Of a stretch of 64,000 nt of DNA, positions 9,632 to 17,644 are shown in pieces. The stretch spans positions 2,790,001 to 2,854,000 of the forward strand of contig NZ_BNEL01000003.1 of NCBI RefSeq assembly GCF_018327685.1, read 5' to 3'. Both the position numbers and the translations under genes were made by a program. Source of the stretch: Streptomyces sp. TS71-3 (GTDB taxonomy: Bacteria; Actinomycetota; Actinomycetes; Streptomycetales; Streptomycetaceae). Below the pieces are notes generated by a model. That model was not told the origin of the DNA, did not search any database, and was given only the letters and a program-made list of their open reading frames with translations. Position 1 is the first letter of the stretch, and every line of letters begins with the position of its first letter.

Positions 9632-11061
9632 GAGCGTTCCAGAGCGCGATCGGTGAGGTCGGCGGCGTGGCCCGTGTAGCGGGCCGGGTCGGTCAGTTCG
9701 GCGAGGTCCAGGCCGAGGGAGGCGATCTCGGGCAGGCCGGCGAGGACGTCCGTGAGCATCCGGCCCTCGCCCTCGGCGCGCCCGGCCGCCTCGGTCAGCA
9801 GCTGCTTGGCGCGGGCCCTGCCAAGCCGTGGGGCCAGCTCGGCGGAGAGCCGCTCGGACACGATCAGGCCGTGGGTGAGGTCCAGGTGCGCGCGCATCCG
9901 GTCCGGGTGCACCCGCAGGCCCTCGGTGAGTTCCACGGCGTCCCGGGCGGCGCCGCCGGTCAGCCTCAGCAGGTCGCGCAGCGGCTCCCACTCGGCGTGC
10001 CAGGAGCCGGAGGGCCGCTCGTCGGGTGCGGTGAGCGCGGCGCACAGGGCGGCCGCCAGCAGGGGTGCGCGCTGGGCGGCGGCGATCAGCAGGGTGGCGC
10101 GGACCGGGTTGGCCTTGTGCGGCATGGCGGAGGAGCCGCCCCGGCTGCCCTCGGCCAGCTCCCCGATCTCGGTGCGCGAGAGGGTGGCGACATCGACGGC
10201 GGGCTTGCCGAGGGCGGCGGCGGCGAAGGCCAGCGCCGCGGCCAGGTCGGCCACCGGGGTGCGCAGGGTGTGCCAGGGCAGCACGGGCCGGGCGAGACCG
10301 GTCTGGCGAGCGTAGGCGTCCAGCAGGGCGTCTGCCGCGGAGGCGTCCGCCGCATCGTTCGCGTCCGCTCCGGAGCGGACGCCCGCCGGGTCGGTGGCAC
10401 CCCTTCCCTCCCCCTGTCCCGCCGCGGCCGGGCCGGCCGCGGCAAAGGCGGTGAACGCGGCCAGCGTGCCGGCCGCGCCGCCGAGTTGGCAGGGGAGTGC
10501 CGCGCGTACCGCCCGGACGCGGTCGCGGGCGTCCAGCACCAGCGAGCGCCAGCCGGCTGCCTTCAGCCCGAACGTGGTGGGCACGGCGTGCTGGGTGAGG
10601 GTGCGCCCCGGCATCGGGGTGGTGCGGTGCCGGGCGGCGAGCCCGGCCAACGCCTCTGCCGCGCGGTCGAGGTCGGCCTCGATCAGGCCCAGGGTGCGCG
10701 CGGCCATCAGCATCATGGCGGTGTCCATGATGTCCTGGCTGGTGGCGCCGCGGTGCACGTACTCGCCGTACTCCGCGGGGACTCCGGCCGTGAGGTCCGC
10801 CACCAGCGGGATCACCGGGTTGCCGCCCGAGCGGGCCCGCAGCGCGAGATCCCGGGCGTCGAACCGGCCGGCGTCCGCGGCGGCCGTCACCGCTTCGGCC
10901 GCCGCGCCCGGGGCCAGTCCCGCCGCGGCCTGGGCGCGTGTCAGGGCGGCCTCCGCGTCCAGCATCGCCTGGAGGAACGCGGTGTCCCCGGTCGCCGCCT
11001 CGGCGGGCGAGCCTGCCCGCCCGGGCGAGAGCAGGCCGGTGTCGGCGTCGGCCCCTGCCAC
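9628..11061 (-). CDS. pcaB: 3-carboxy-cis,cis-muconate cycloisomerase
   Basis: A 477-residue member of the fumarase/argininosuccinate-lyase superfamily. The signature GGSSAMPHKANP is present, with GATSQDIMDTA in the N-terminal half. It converts 3-carboxymuconate from PcaGH to 4-carboxymuconolactone. Start choice: the second of two close GTG codons, 11061, sits 5 nt after AAGGGAG and yields MAGADADTGLLSPG, which fits PcaB N-termini. A stretch near residues 210-245, rich in Gly, Ala and Asp (GQGEGRGATDPAGVRSG), looks like a low-complexity insertion in an otherwise normal protein. It lies 44 bp downstream of pcaG and overlaps pcaL. Confidence 0.
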   Translation of the reverse strand: MAGADADTGLLSPGRAGSPAEAATGDTAFLQAMLDAEAALTRAQAAAGLAPGAAAEAVTAAADAGRFDARDLALRARSGGNPVIPLVADLTAGVPAEYGEYVHRGATSQDIMDTAMMLMAARTLGLIEADLDRAAEALAGLAARHRTTPMPGRTLTQHAVPTTFGLKAAGWRSLVLDARDRVRAVRAALPCQLGGAAGTLAAFTAFAAAGPAAAGQGEGRGATDPAGVRSGADANDAADASAADALLDAYARQTGLARPVLPWHTLRTPVADLAAALAFAAAALGKPAVDVATLSRTEIGELAEGSRGGSSAMPHKANPVRATLLIAAAQRAPLLAAALCAALTAPDERPSGSWHAEWEPLRDLLRLTGGAARDAVELTEGLRVHPDRMRAHLDLTHGLIVSERLSAELAPRLGRARAKQLLTEAAGRAEGEGRMLTDVLAGLPEIASLGLDLAELTDPARYTGHAADLTDRALERS

Positions 11062-11105
11062 AACCACTCCCTTCGCTGCGCGCTGCCCCGCGGGTCCGCG
11101 CGCCC

Positions 11106-11774
11106 TTAGTCGAACCGGAGGAAGACCGTCTCCCCGTCGCCCTGCAACCGGATGTCGAAACGGTATGTCCGGTGCTGCTCGGGGCGGGCGATCAGCGTGT
11201 CGCGGCGCTCGGGCGGCAGCCCGGCGAGCAGCGCGTCGCCGGGCCGCTCCGTGCCGCCGTCGGCCGCGGCCTCGGTCCCGGTGCCGGACAGGCCGTCGGC
11301 CAGGTAGGCGCGGGTGAAGAGGTGGTGCAGCAGGCCGCGTGCGAAGACGCACACGCTGATGTACGGCACGCCCGGGTTGCCGGGCGGCAGGGTGCGCAGC
11401 GCGTAGTGGCCGTCCGCGTCGGTGCCGACCCGGCCGAAGCCGGTGAAGTCGGTGCCGTTGCGGCCCAGGTACCCGCCGTTCACGGTGTCCCGGCGCAGCG
11501 AGCCGGGCCGCCCGGCGAGCGAGCCGTCCGGGGCGCTCTGCCAGAACTCCAGCAGCGCGTCGGGCACGGGGGCGCCCTCGCCGTCCAGGACGTACCCGTG
11601 CAGGGTCAGGGCGTCGGGGTGACCCTTGGGCGCGACCTCGCCGCCGTCGGGGAACGGGAGCGCGTAGCCGTAGAACGGGCCGACGGTGTGGGACGGCGTG
11701 GGTGGCAGGGGTGGGTTGGACGCTGCTGGCAGGGTCGGGTTGGACGCCGTGGGCCGGGGCGGTGTGGTGGTCAT
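11106..11774 (-). CDS. pcaG: Protocatechuate 3,4-dioxygenase, alpha subunit
   Basis: A 222-residue intradiol dioxygenase alpha subunit. The conserved opening SHTVGPFYGYALP is at about residues 28-40, followed by VPDALLEFWQ and the C-terminal FDIRLQGDGETVFLRFD. It lacks the iron ligands, as alpha subunits do, and forms the ring-cleaving complex with PcaH. The N-terminal extension carries a short imperfect repeat (SNPTLPAASNPPLPP). Its ATG shares one base with the pcaH stop (TGATG), so the two subunits are likely made in equal amounts. Confidence 0.
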   Translation of the reverse strand: MTTTPPRPTASNPTLPAASNPPLPPTPSHTVGPFYGYALPFPDGGEVAPKGHPDALTLHGYVLDGEGAPVPDALLEFWQSAPDGSLAGRPGSLRRDTVNGGYLGRNGTDFTGFGRVGTDADGHYALRTLPPGNPGVPYISVCVFARGLLHHLFTRAYLADGLSGTGTEAAADGGTERPGDALLAGLPPERRDTLIARPEQHRTYRFDIRLQGDGETVFLRFD

Positions 11775-12544
11775 CAGCGGCCTTCCTCGATCCAGGTGGC
11801 ACTCGGCCCGTCCAGGACGATGTCCCACTCGTAGCCGAGCGAGAACTCGGGCTGTGACAGCTCGTGCCGGTACGCGGCGACCAGGCGGGCGCGGGCGGCC
11901 TCGTCGGTCACCGACTGCAGGATCGGGTCGTAGGCGAACAGCGGGTCGCCGGGGAAGTACATCTGCGTCACCAGGCGCTGGGTGAACGCGCTGCCGAAGA
12001 CGGAGAAGTGGATGTGCGCGGGGCGCCACGCGTTGGCGTGGTTGCGCCAGGGGTAGGCGCCCGGCTTGATGGTGGTGAAGGTGTAGCGGCCCTCGTCGTC
12101 GGTGAGGGTCCTGCCGACGCCGGTGAAGTTGGGGTCCAGCGGAGCCGGGTGCTGGTCGCGCAGGTGGGCGTACCGGCCGGAGGCGTTGGCCTGCCAGAGC
12201 TCCACGAGCTGGCCGCGCACCGGGCGGCCCCTGCCGTCCAGCAGCCGCCCCGACACGGTGATCCGCTCGCCCAGCGGCTGGCCCTGGTGCTGGACGGTCA
12301 GGTCGTTGTCCGTGTCCGTGACGTCCGTGGCGCCGAAGACGGGCCCGGACAGCTCGACCACCTCCGGGTCGCCGCCGTCCACCGCCACCAGCGGCTGGGT
12401 GGGGTGGCGCAGGACCGAGCTGCGGTAGGGGGCGTAGTCGCGCGAGGGGTGGTGCTGGATCGGGGCGCCCGCCGTCCGTGCGGCTTCGTAGGCGCTCTGG
12501 AGGTCGCCGACCTCCTTGTCGATGTCCGATTGGGTGAGAGCCAT
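11774..12544 (-). CDS. pcaH: Protocatechuate 3,4-dioxygenase, beta subunit
   Basis: A 256-residue intradiol dioxygenase catalytic subunit that cleaves protocatechuate to 3-carboxy-cis,cis-muconate using non-heme Fe(III). The expected iron ligands are all visible: Tyr125, Tyr164, His177 and His179. The spacing (39, 13 and 2 residues) matches the Pseudomonas enzyme. The start ATG at 12544 follows a GGAG box. The gap of 235 bp to pcaJ is the largest in the operon and is where pcaF stands in related Streptomyces operons. Confidence 0.
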   Translation of the reverse strand: MALTQSDIDKEVGDLQSAYEAARTAGAPIQHHPSRDYAPYRSSVLRHPTQPLVAVDGGDPEVVELSGPVFGATDVTDTDNDLTVQHQGQPLGERITVSGRLLDGRGRPVRGQLVELWQANASGRYAHLRDQHPAPLDPNFTGVGRTLTDDEGRYTFTTIKPGAYPWRNHANAWRPAHIHFSVFGSAFTQRLVTQMYFPGDPLFAYDPILQSVTDEAARARLVAAYRHELSQPEFSLGYEWDIVLDGPSATWIEEGR

Positions 12545-12779
12545 GGGGGACTCCAGGAGTGGGAGGGAGAGCGGATGTTCTTGCCGTAGGGGAGGCCGGG
12601 TGACCGGCCCGTCAGCCCGTCAGGGGGACGCTGCCGTTGCCGGGCGTGGCCCCGTCCACCTGCGTTCAGCCCGGTGGCGGCCGGTTCGGGGTGCGACCGG
12701 CTCGGGGTGCGGTCGGTCCGGACGCCGTGGTGGTCCGGGGAGCGGCGCGTCCGGGGGTGCGGCGCGCCGCTGGGGGTCG
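12545..12779. other. Gap between pcaJ and pcaH where pcaF would be expected
   Basis: This 235-bp stretch inside the pca operon has no convincing gene and no recognisable thiolase remnant in any frame. It contains a short tandem repeat near 12684-12718 (two copies of a unit like GTTCGGGGTGCGACCG). In the S. coelicolor order as I recall it, pcaF (beta-ketoadipyl-CoA thiolase) lies here. Confidence 0.
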
Positions 12780-13471
<692 letters not shown>

Positions 13472-13472
<1 letters not shown>

Positions 13473-14227
13473 CAGCCGCGCACCGTCCTCTTCTCGATCG
13501 CCTTGTCCGCGGCCTGCTGCGGGGTAAGGGCCAGCACGCGCTGGACGAAGATGCCGGGCAGGTGCACCGCGTCGGGGTCGATGTCGCCCGGCTCCACGAG
13601 CTCCTCCACCTCGGCGATCGTGATCCGGCCGGCCATCGCGGCCAGCGGGTTGAAGTTCCGGCTGGACTTGTTGAAGACCAGGTTCCCGTGCCGGTCGCCC
13701 ACGGCCGCGCGCACCAGCGCGTAGTCGGTGCGGATGCCGTGCTCCAGGACGTACGGGGTGCCGTCGAACTCCCTGACCTCCTTCGCGGGCGAGGCCACGG
13801 CGACGCCGCCCTGCCCGTCGTACCGCCAGGGCAGCCCGCCGTCGGCGACCTGCGTGCCGACACCGGCGGGGGTGTAGAACGCGGGGATGCCGGCGCCGCC
13901 GGCCCGCAGCCGCTCGGCCAGCGTGCCCTGCGGGATCAGCTCGACCTCCAGCTCACCGGCCAGGTACTGCCGGGCGAACTCCTTGTTGGCGCCGATGTAG
14001 GAGCCGGTGACCCGGGCGATCCGGCCCGCCGCGAGGAGCACGGCGAGCCCGGAGTCCATCGCGCCGCAGTTGTTGGACACCACGCTCAGGTCCGTCACGG
14101 CGCGCTCGTGCAGAGCCTCGATCAGGGCGTTCGGCACGCCGCTCAGGCCGAAGCCGCCCACGGCGAGCGACGCCCCGTCCGGGACGTCCGCCACCGCTTC
14201 GGCGGCGGACGCGACCACCTTGTCCAT
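13472..14227 (-). CDS. pcaI: 3-oxoadipate CoA-transferase, alpha subunit
   Basis: A 251-residue family I CoA-transferase subunit A. The glycine-rich motif [13 protein letters not shown] near residue 25 and SNNCG are typical. I chose ATG 14227 ([12 protein letters not shown]) because the longer frame starting at 14302 adds 25 arginine/alanine-rich residues not seen in the family; a GAGG box lies a little far upstream. It is the first gene of the pca operon and is divergent from pcaV, with candidate operators between them. Confidence 0.
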
Positions 14228-14340
14228 CCGTGCAGCCCCACCTCTCGGGAGTGCCGGTGCCGCCCGGCGCCCGAGCCGCGCGGCGGACGGCCGCGGGGCC
14301 ACGGACGACGGGCGCTCGGCCGGCGTCTCTCCGTAATTAG

Positions 14341-14352
14341 TCAGCGCACTGA
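14341..14352. promoter_or_regulatory. Candidate PcaV operator, pcaI side
   Basis: The 12-bp sequence TCAGCGCACTGA is a near-perfect dyad (TCAG...CTGA arms). It shares its core with the two repeats next to pcaV. Its position between a MarR regulator gene and its likely target operon supports operator function. This is inference. Confidence 0.
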
Positions 14353-14481
14353 GTATTTCAGCGAACCGTCCCTCACGCTGCCACCGCTCCCGCGATGCGT
14401 CAATACCCTTGTGCTGCCAGGACGCCTGCTAGGCCGCATCATCCGTAACGGTCGACACAGGGCAGGGAACGAGAGATTATG

Positions 14482-14508
14482 TTCAGTGCACAGACTGATT
14501 CAGTGCAC
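14482..14508. promoter_or_regulatory. Candidate PcaV operator, pcaV side (two direct repeats)
   Basis: TTCAGTGCAC occurs at 14482-14491 and again at 14499-14508, spaced 17 bp apart start to start. Each contains the self-complementary GTGCAC and matches the pcaI-side dyad. This fits autoregulation of pcaV. Inference only. Confidence 0.
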
Positions 14509-14572
14509 CGATTTCTTCCCGGCAGCGAGCCCGGCACGAGCCGGTGTGCCGAACGACCGAGCGGAGGACCCC

Positions 14573-15115
14573 ATGGCGGCGGTGGACCTGACCACCCACC
14601 CCGGGCACCTGGCCCGGCGGCTCCAGCAGGCGCACTACCTGCTCTGGAGCACCATGGTCTCCGAGGAGATCACCTCGCCGCAGTTCGCGGTGCTCAACAC
14701 CCTGATGGCCGAGCCGGGGCTCGACCAGCGCACGGTGGGGGAGCGGGTGGGGCTCGACCGCTCCACGGTCGCCGAGGTCATCAGCAGGCTCGGCCGGCGC
14801 GGGCTGCTCGACAAGGTGCGCGACCCGGGTGACGGCCGCCGCTTCCTGCTGCGGCTCACGGACGAGGGGTCCCGGGTGCACCGCAAGCTGACCGTGCGCA
14901 CCGCCCGGATGAACGAGGTGTTCCTCGCCCCGCTCTCCACCGCCGAGCGAGGCGTCTTCTTCGACCTGCTGCGCCGGGTCTCGGACGCGGCGGAGGGCCT
15001 GCGCAACCCCGGCGCGCCCGTGCCGCCGGCCGACGGTACCGGCACCGGTCCCGGTCCCGGTTCCGGTTCCGCCGAGACGGGGCAGGTTCCGGCTCCGGCG
15101 CCGCGGGGGGCCTGA
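14573..15115 (+). CDS. pcaV: MarR family repressor of the pca operon (PcaV)
   Basis: A 180-residue MarR protein. The winged helix covers about 40-110 (TVGERVGLDRSTVAEVISRL as recognition region, then DPGDGRRFLLRLTDEG as the wing). The start ATG 14573 follows GGAGGACCCC. Divergent placement next to pcaI matches PcaV, known in S. coelicolor to repress the pca genes until protocatechuate binds. The C-terminal 35 residues are a Gly/Pro-rich tail (GTGTGPGPGSGSAE) with no expected role. The name rests on family plus location. Confidence 0.
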   Translation: MAAVDLTTHPGHLARRLQQAHYLLWSTMVSEEITSPQFAVLNTLMAEPGLDQRTVGERVGLDRSTVAEVISRLGRRGLLDKVRDPGDGRRFLLRLTDEGSRVHRKLTVRTARMNEVFLAPLSTAERGVFFDLLRRVSDAAEGLRNPGAPVPPADGTGTGPGPGSGSAETGQVPAPAPRGA

Positions 15116-15158
15116 GCCGGGCATCCGGCATGGCAGGCGGCCGGCCACCCGAGCCGGC

Positions 15159-16235
15159 TCAGGTGCGCGGCGGTGCGCCCAGGATCTCGGCGAGGTCGTA
15201 GCGGACCGGCTCCTCCAGCTGGGCGTAGGTGCAGCTCTCCGCCGTGCGGTCCGGGCGCCAGCGGCGGAACTGGGCGGTGTGCCGGAAGCGGGCGCCGTTC
15301 TCCATGTGGTCGTACGCCACCTCGCAGACCCGCTCCGGGCGCAGCGGCACCCAGGACAGGTCCTTCCGTCCCGACCAGCGGCTCGGCGCGCCGGGCAGCC
15401 GGGCGCTCTCGTGTGCGGACTCGTCCGCCCAGGACGCCCAGGGGTGGTCCCGGGCCGACGCCATCCGCAGCGGCTCCAGCTCCTCCGCCAGCTCGGCGCG
15501 GCGCCGCATCGAGAACGCCGCCGCCACCCCGACGTGCTGGAGGTGCCCCGCGCCGTCGTACAGCCCGAGCAGCAGCGAGCCGACCACGGGGCCGCTCTTG
15601 TGGTGGCGGTAGCCCGCCACCACGCAGTCCGCGGTGCGCTCGTGCTTGACCTTGAACATGACGCGTTCGTTCTGCCGGTAGCGCGCGTCCAGGGGCTTCG
15701 CCACGATCCCGTCGAGACCCGCGCCCTCGTACTGCTCGAACCACCTGAGGGCGAGCGCGGCGTCCCTGGTGGCGGGCGCGAGGTGCACCGGAGGCGTGAC
15801 GTCCGCGAGCGCCCGCGTCAGCCCCTCGTGCCGCTCGTGGAGCGGGGAGCTCAGCAGCGCCTCGTCGCCGAGCGCCAGCAGGTCGAACGCGATGAACGTG
15901 GCGGGGGTCCGTTCGGCGAGCATCCGCACCCGGGAGTCCGCCGGATGGATCCGCTCGGAGAGCGCGTCGAAGTCGAGGTGGCCCTCCCGGGCGATCACGA
16001 TCTCGCCGTCCACCACGCACCGCTCGGGCAGCCGCTCCGCCAGCGCGGCCACCAGCTCCGGGAAGTACCGGGTGAGCGGCTTGCCGGTGCGGCTGCCCAG
16101 CTCGATCTCGGGGCCGTCGCGGAAGACGATGGTGCGGAACCCGTCCCACTTGGCCTCGTACTGCATGTCCGGGGGGATGCTCGACACCAGCTTGGCGAGC
16201 ATCGGCTTCACGGGCGGCATCACCGGCAGTTCCAT
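15159..16235 (-). CDS. ATP-dependent DNA ligase (LigD ligase-domain type)
   Basis: A 358-residue ligase with adenylation motif KWDG (Lys29 as the nucleotidyl lysine), DGEIV, the GLDGIVAK motif and a C-terminal OB-fold. The size is that of a stand-alone LigC/LigD ligase module used in non-homologous end joining or base repair. The start ATG 16235 gives MELPVMPPVKPMLA, the normal N-terminus. It is divergent from the polymerase-domain gene at 16335, with 99 bp between, so the pair probably shares a control region. No Ku gene is in the window. Confidence 0.
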   Translation of the reverse strand: MELPVMPPVKPMLAKLVSSIPPDMQYEAKWDGFRTIVFRDGPEIELGSRTGKPLTRYFPELVAALAERLPERCVVDGEIVIAREGHLDFDALSERIHPADSRVRMLAERTPATFIAFDLLALGDEALLSSPLHERHEGLTRALADVTPPVHLAPATRDAALALRWFEQYEGAGLDGIVAKPLDARYRQNERVMFKVKHERTADCVVAGYRHHKSGPVVGSLLLGLYDGAGHLQHVGVAAAFSMRRRAELAEELEPLRMASARDHPWASWADESAHESARLPGAPSRWSGRKDLSWVPLRPERVCEVAYDHMENGARFRHTAQFRRWRPDRTAESCTYAQLEEPVRYDLAEILGAPPRT

Positions 16236-16322
16236 ACCTGCTGATTCTGCCCCGTCCACGCCCGGATCGGCTCGCCCGGAAACACGCGTGCCGGACGATA
16301 TGCGGCCCGGGGCGGGTGCGCC

Positions 16323-16328
16323 TACCGT
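16323..16328 (+). promoter_or_regulatory. Candidate -10 box (TACCGT) for the LigD-polymerase gene
   Basis: TACCGT ends 6 nt before the ATG at 16335, and no ribosome site is visible. That spacing would place transcription start at or near the A of ATG, giving a leaderless mRNA. No clear -35 box is seen, so confidence is low. Confidence 0.
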
Positions 16329-16334
16329 GGCTCC

Positions 16335-17360
16335 ATGGGTGCGAGCGGCAAGGGCGCGGCGGTCGAGCTGGACGCGGGCGGGCGCACCGTACGGCTGTCC
16401 AGCCCGGACAAGGTCTACTTCCCGGAGCGCGGCTTCACCAAGCTGGACCTCGCCCTGTACTACCTGGCCGTCGGCGACGGCATCCTCCGCGCCCTGTACG
16501 AGCGGCCCACCACCCTGGAGCGCTACCCCGAGGGCGTCACCGGCGAGTCCTTCTTCCAGAAGCGCGCACCCAAGAACCGGCCCGACTGGATCCCCACCGC
16601 GCACATCACCTTCCCCAGCGGCCGGTACGCCGACGAGATGTGCCCCACCGAGGTCGGCGCGGTGCTGTGGGCCGCGCAGTACGGCACGTTCACCTTCCAC
16701 CCGTGGCCGGTGCGGCGCGCGGACACCGAGCGCCCCGACGAGCTCCGCCTCGACCTCGACCCGCAGCCCGGCACCGACTTCTCCGACGCGGTCCGTGCCG
16801 CCCAGGCGCTCCGCGCGGTCCTGGAGGAGCACGGGATGCGCGGCTGGCCCAAGACCTCCGGGGGCCGGGGACTGCACGTGTTCGTGCCGATCGAGCCGCG
16901 CTGGACGTTCACGCAGGTGCGGCGTGCCGCGATCGCCTGCGGGCGGGAGCTGGAGCGGCGGATGCCGGGCAGGGTGACGACGGCCTGGTGGAAGGAGGAG
17001 CGGGGCGAGCGGATCTTCCTCGACTACAACCAGACCGCCCGGGATCGCACCATCGCCTCCGCCTACTCGGTGCGGCCGCGGCCGCGCGCGGCCGTCTCCG
17101 CGCCGCTGCGCTGGGACGAGCTGGACGCCGCGGTGCCGGAGGACTTCGACCTCGCGACGATGCCCCGGCGGTATGCCGAGGTCGGTGATGTGCATGCCGG
17201 CATGGATGACGAGCGGTACGTGCTCGACGGGCTGCTGGAGCTGGCGCGTCGCGATGAGCGGGACCATGGGCTGGGGGATCTGCCGTATCCCCCTGAGCAC
17301 CCCAAGGTGGCCGGGGAGCCCAAGCGGGTTCAGCCGAGCCGGGCTCGGCGGGCCGACTGA
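16335..17360 (+). CDS. LigD-type DNA polymerase/primase domain protein
   Basis: A 341-residue stand-alone version of the LigD polymerase domain (eukaryotic-type primase fold). The metal-binding pair DLD is at 140-142 and a further aspartate is in FLDYNQTARD. It fills gaps and adds ribonucleotides during end joining. The start ATG 16335 has no Shine-Dalgarno but has a -10-like box just upstream. It is divergent from the ligase gene, so the activities that LigD fuses in other bacteria are split here. No nuclease domain is present. Family assignment is strong; the repair role is from family knowledge. Confidence 0.
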   Translation: MGASGKGAAVELDAGGRTVRLSSPDKVYFPERGFTKLDLALYYLAVGDGILRALYERPTTLERYPEGVTGESFFQKRAPKNRPDWIPTAHITFPSGRYADEMCPTEVGAVLWAAQYGTFTFHPWPVRRADTERPDELRLDLDPQPGTDFSDAVRAAQALRAVLEEHGMRGWPKTSGGRGLHVFVPIEPRWTFTQVRRAAIACGRELERRMPGRVTTAWWKEERGERIFLDYNQTARDRTIASAYSVRPRPRAAVSAPLRWDELDAAVPEDFDLATMPRRYAEVGDVHAGMDDERYVLDGLLELARRDERDHGLGDLPYPPEHPKVAGEPKRVQPSRARRAD

Positions 17361-17401
17361 GCTGCCGGGCACCCGGTCGTGGGGCTCCGCCCCGGTGCCG
17401 C

Positions 17402-17558
17402 TCAGGGGCGCGGGGAACTGCGCCACCAACCCCCACCGGCCGGTGGTCAAGAACGAGACCGCAAGGGGCTGGGCCCGGGGGCCCGCCGCAGGCGCATCGT
17501 GGCTGGTCGCGCAGTTCCCTGCGCCCCTTTCGGGGGCGCGCCCACGCGGCGGAGCCGT
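17402..17558. repeat. Intergenic repeat cluster, copy 1 (families A and B)
   Basis: A family-A core GGGGCGCGGGGAACTGCGC (from about 17405) faces its inverted partner GCGCAGTTCCCTGCGCCCC (to about 17527), so the segment can fold into a long hairpin. A family-B arm CGCCCACGCGGCGGAGCC follows at about 17538-17555. It lies just after the polymerase gene. The same cores recur in four other gaps of this window. Confidence 0.
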
Positions 17559-17590
17559 ATATCGGACACAGCCCCGCGCAAGGAGCGGAC

Positions 17591-17617
17591 CCCCTCCCCG
17601 AGGTGCCGGGGAAGGGG
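17591..17617. terminator. Hairpin between convergent genes
   Basis: The arms CCCCTCCCCG and CGGGGAAGGGG, with a 6-nt loop, pair with one bulged base. It lies between the convergent polymerase gene and the DUF1080 gene. There is no T-run, as is common for Streptomyces terminators. It could serve either strand. Confidence 0.
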
Positions 17618-17644
17618 CCCGCGTGGCCGGGGTGCCGTTAGGGG

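Larger units (their letters stand above)
14228..14572. promoter_or_regulatory. pcaI-pcaV divergent control region
   Basis: A 345-bp intergenic region between the divergent pca operon and its MarR-type regulator. It is less GC-rich than the flanks and carries three copies of a TCAGYGCAC motif: one in the palindrome at 14341-14352 on the pcaI side and two as direct repeats at 14482-14508 on the pcaV side. No gene is visible. Promoters for both directions are expected here, but I cannot place -10 and -35 boxes with confidence. Confidence 0.
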
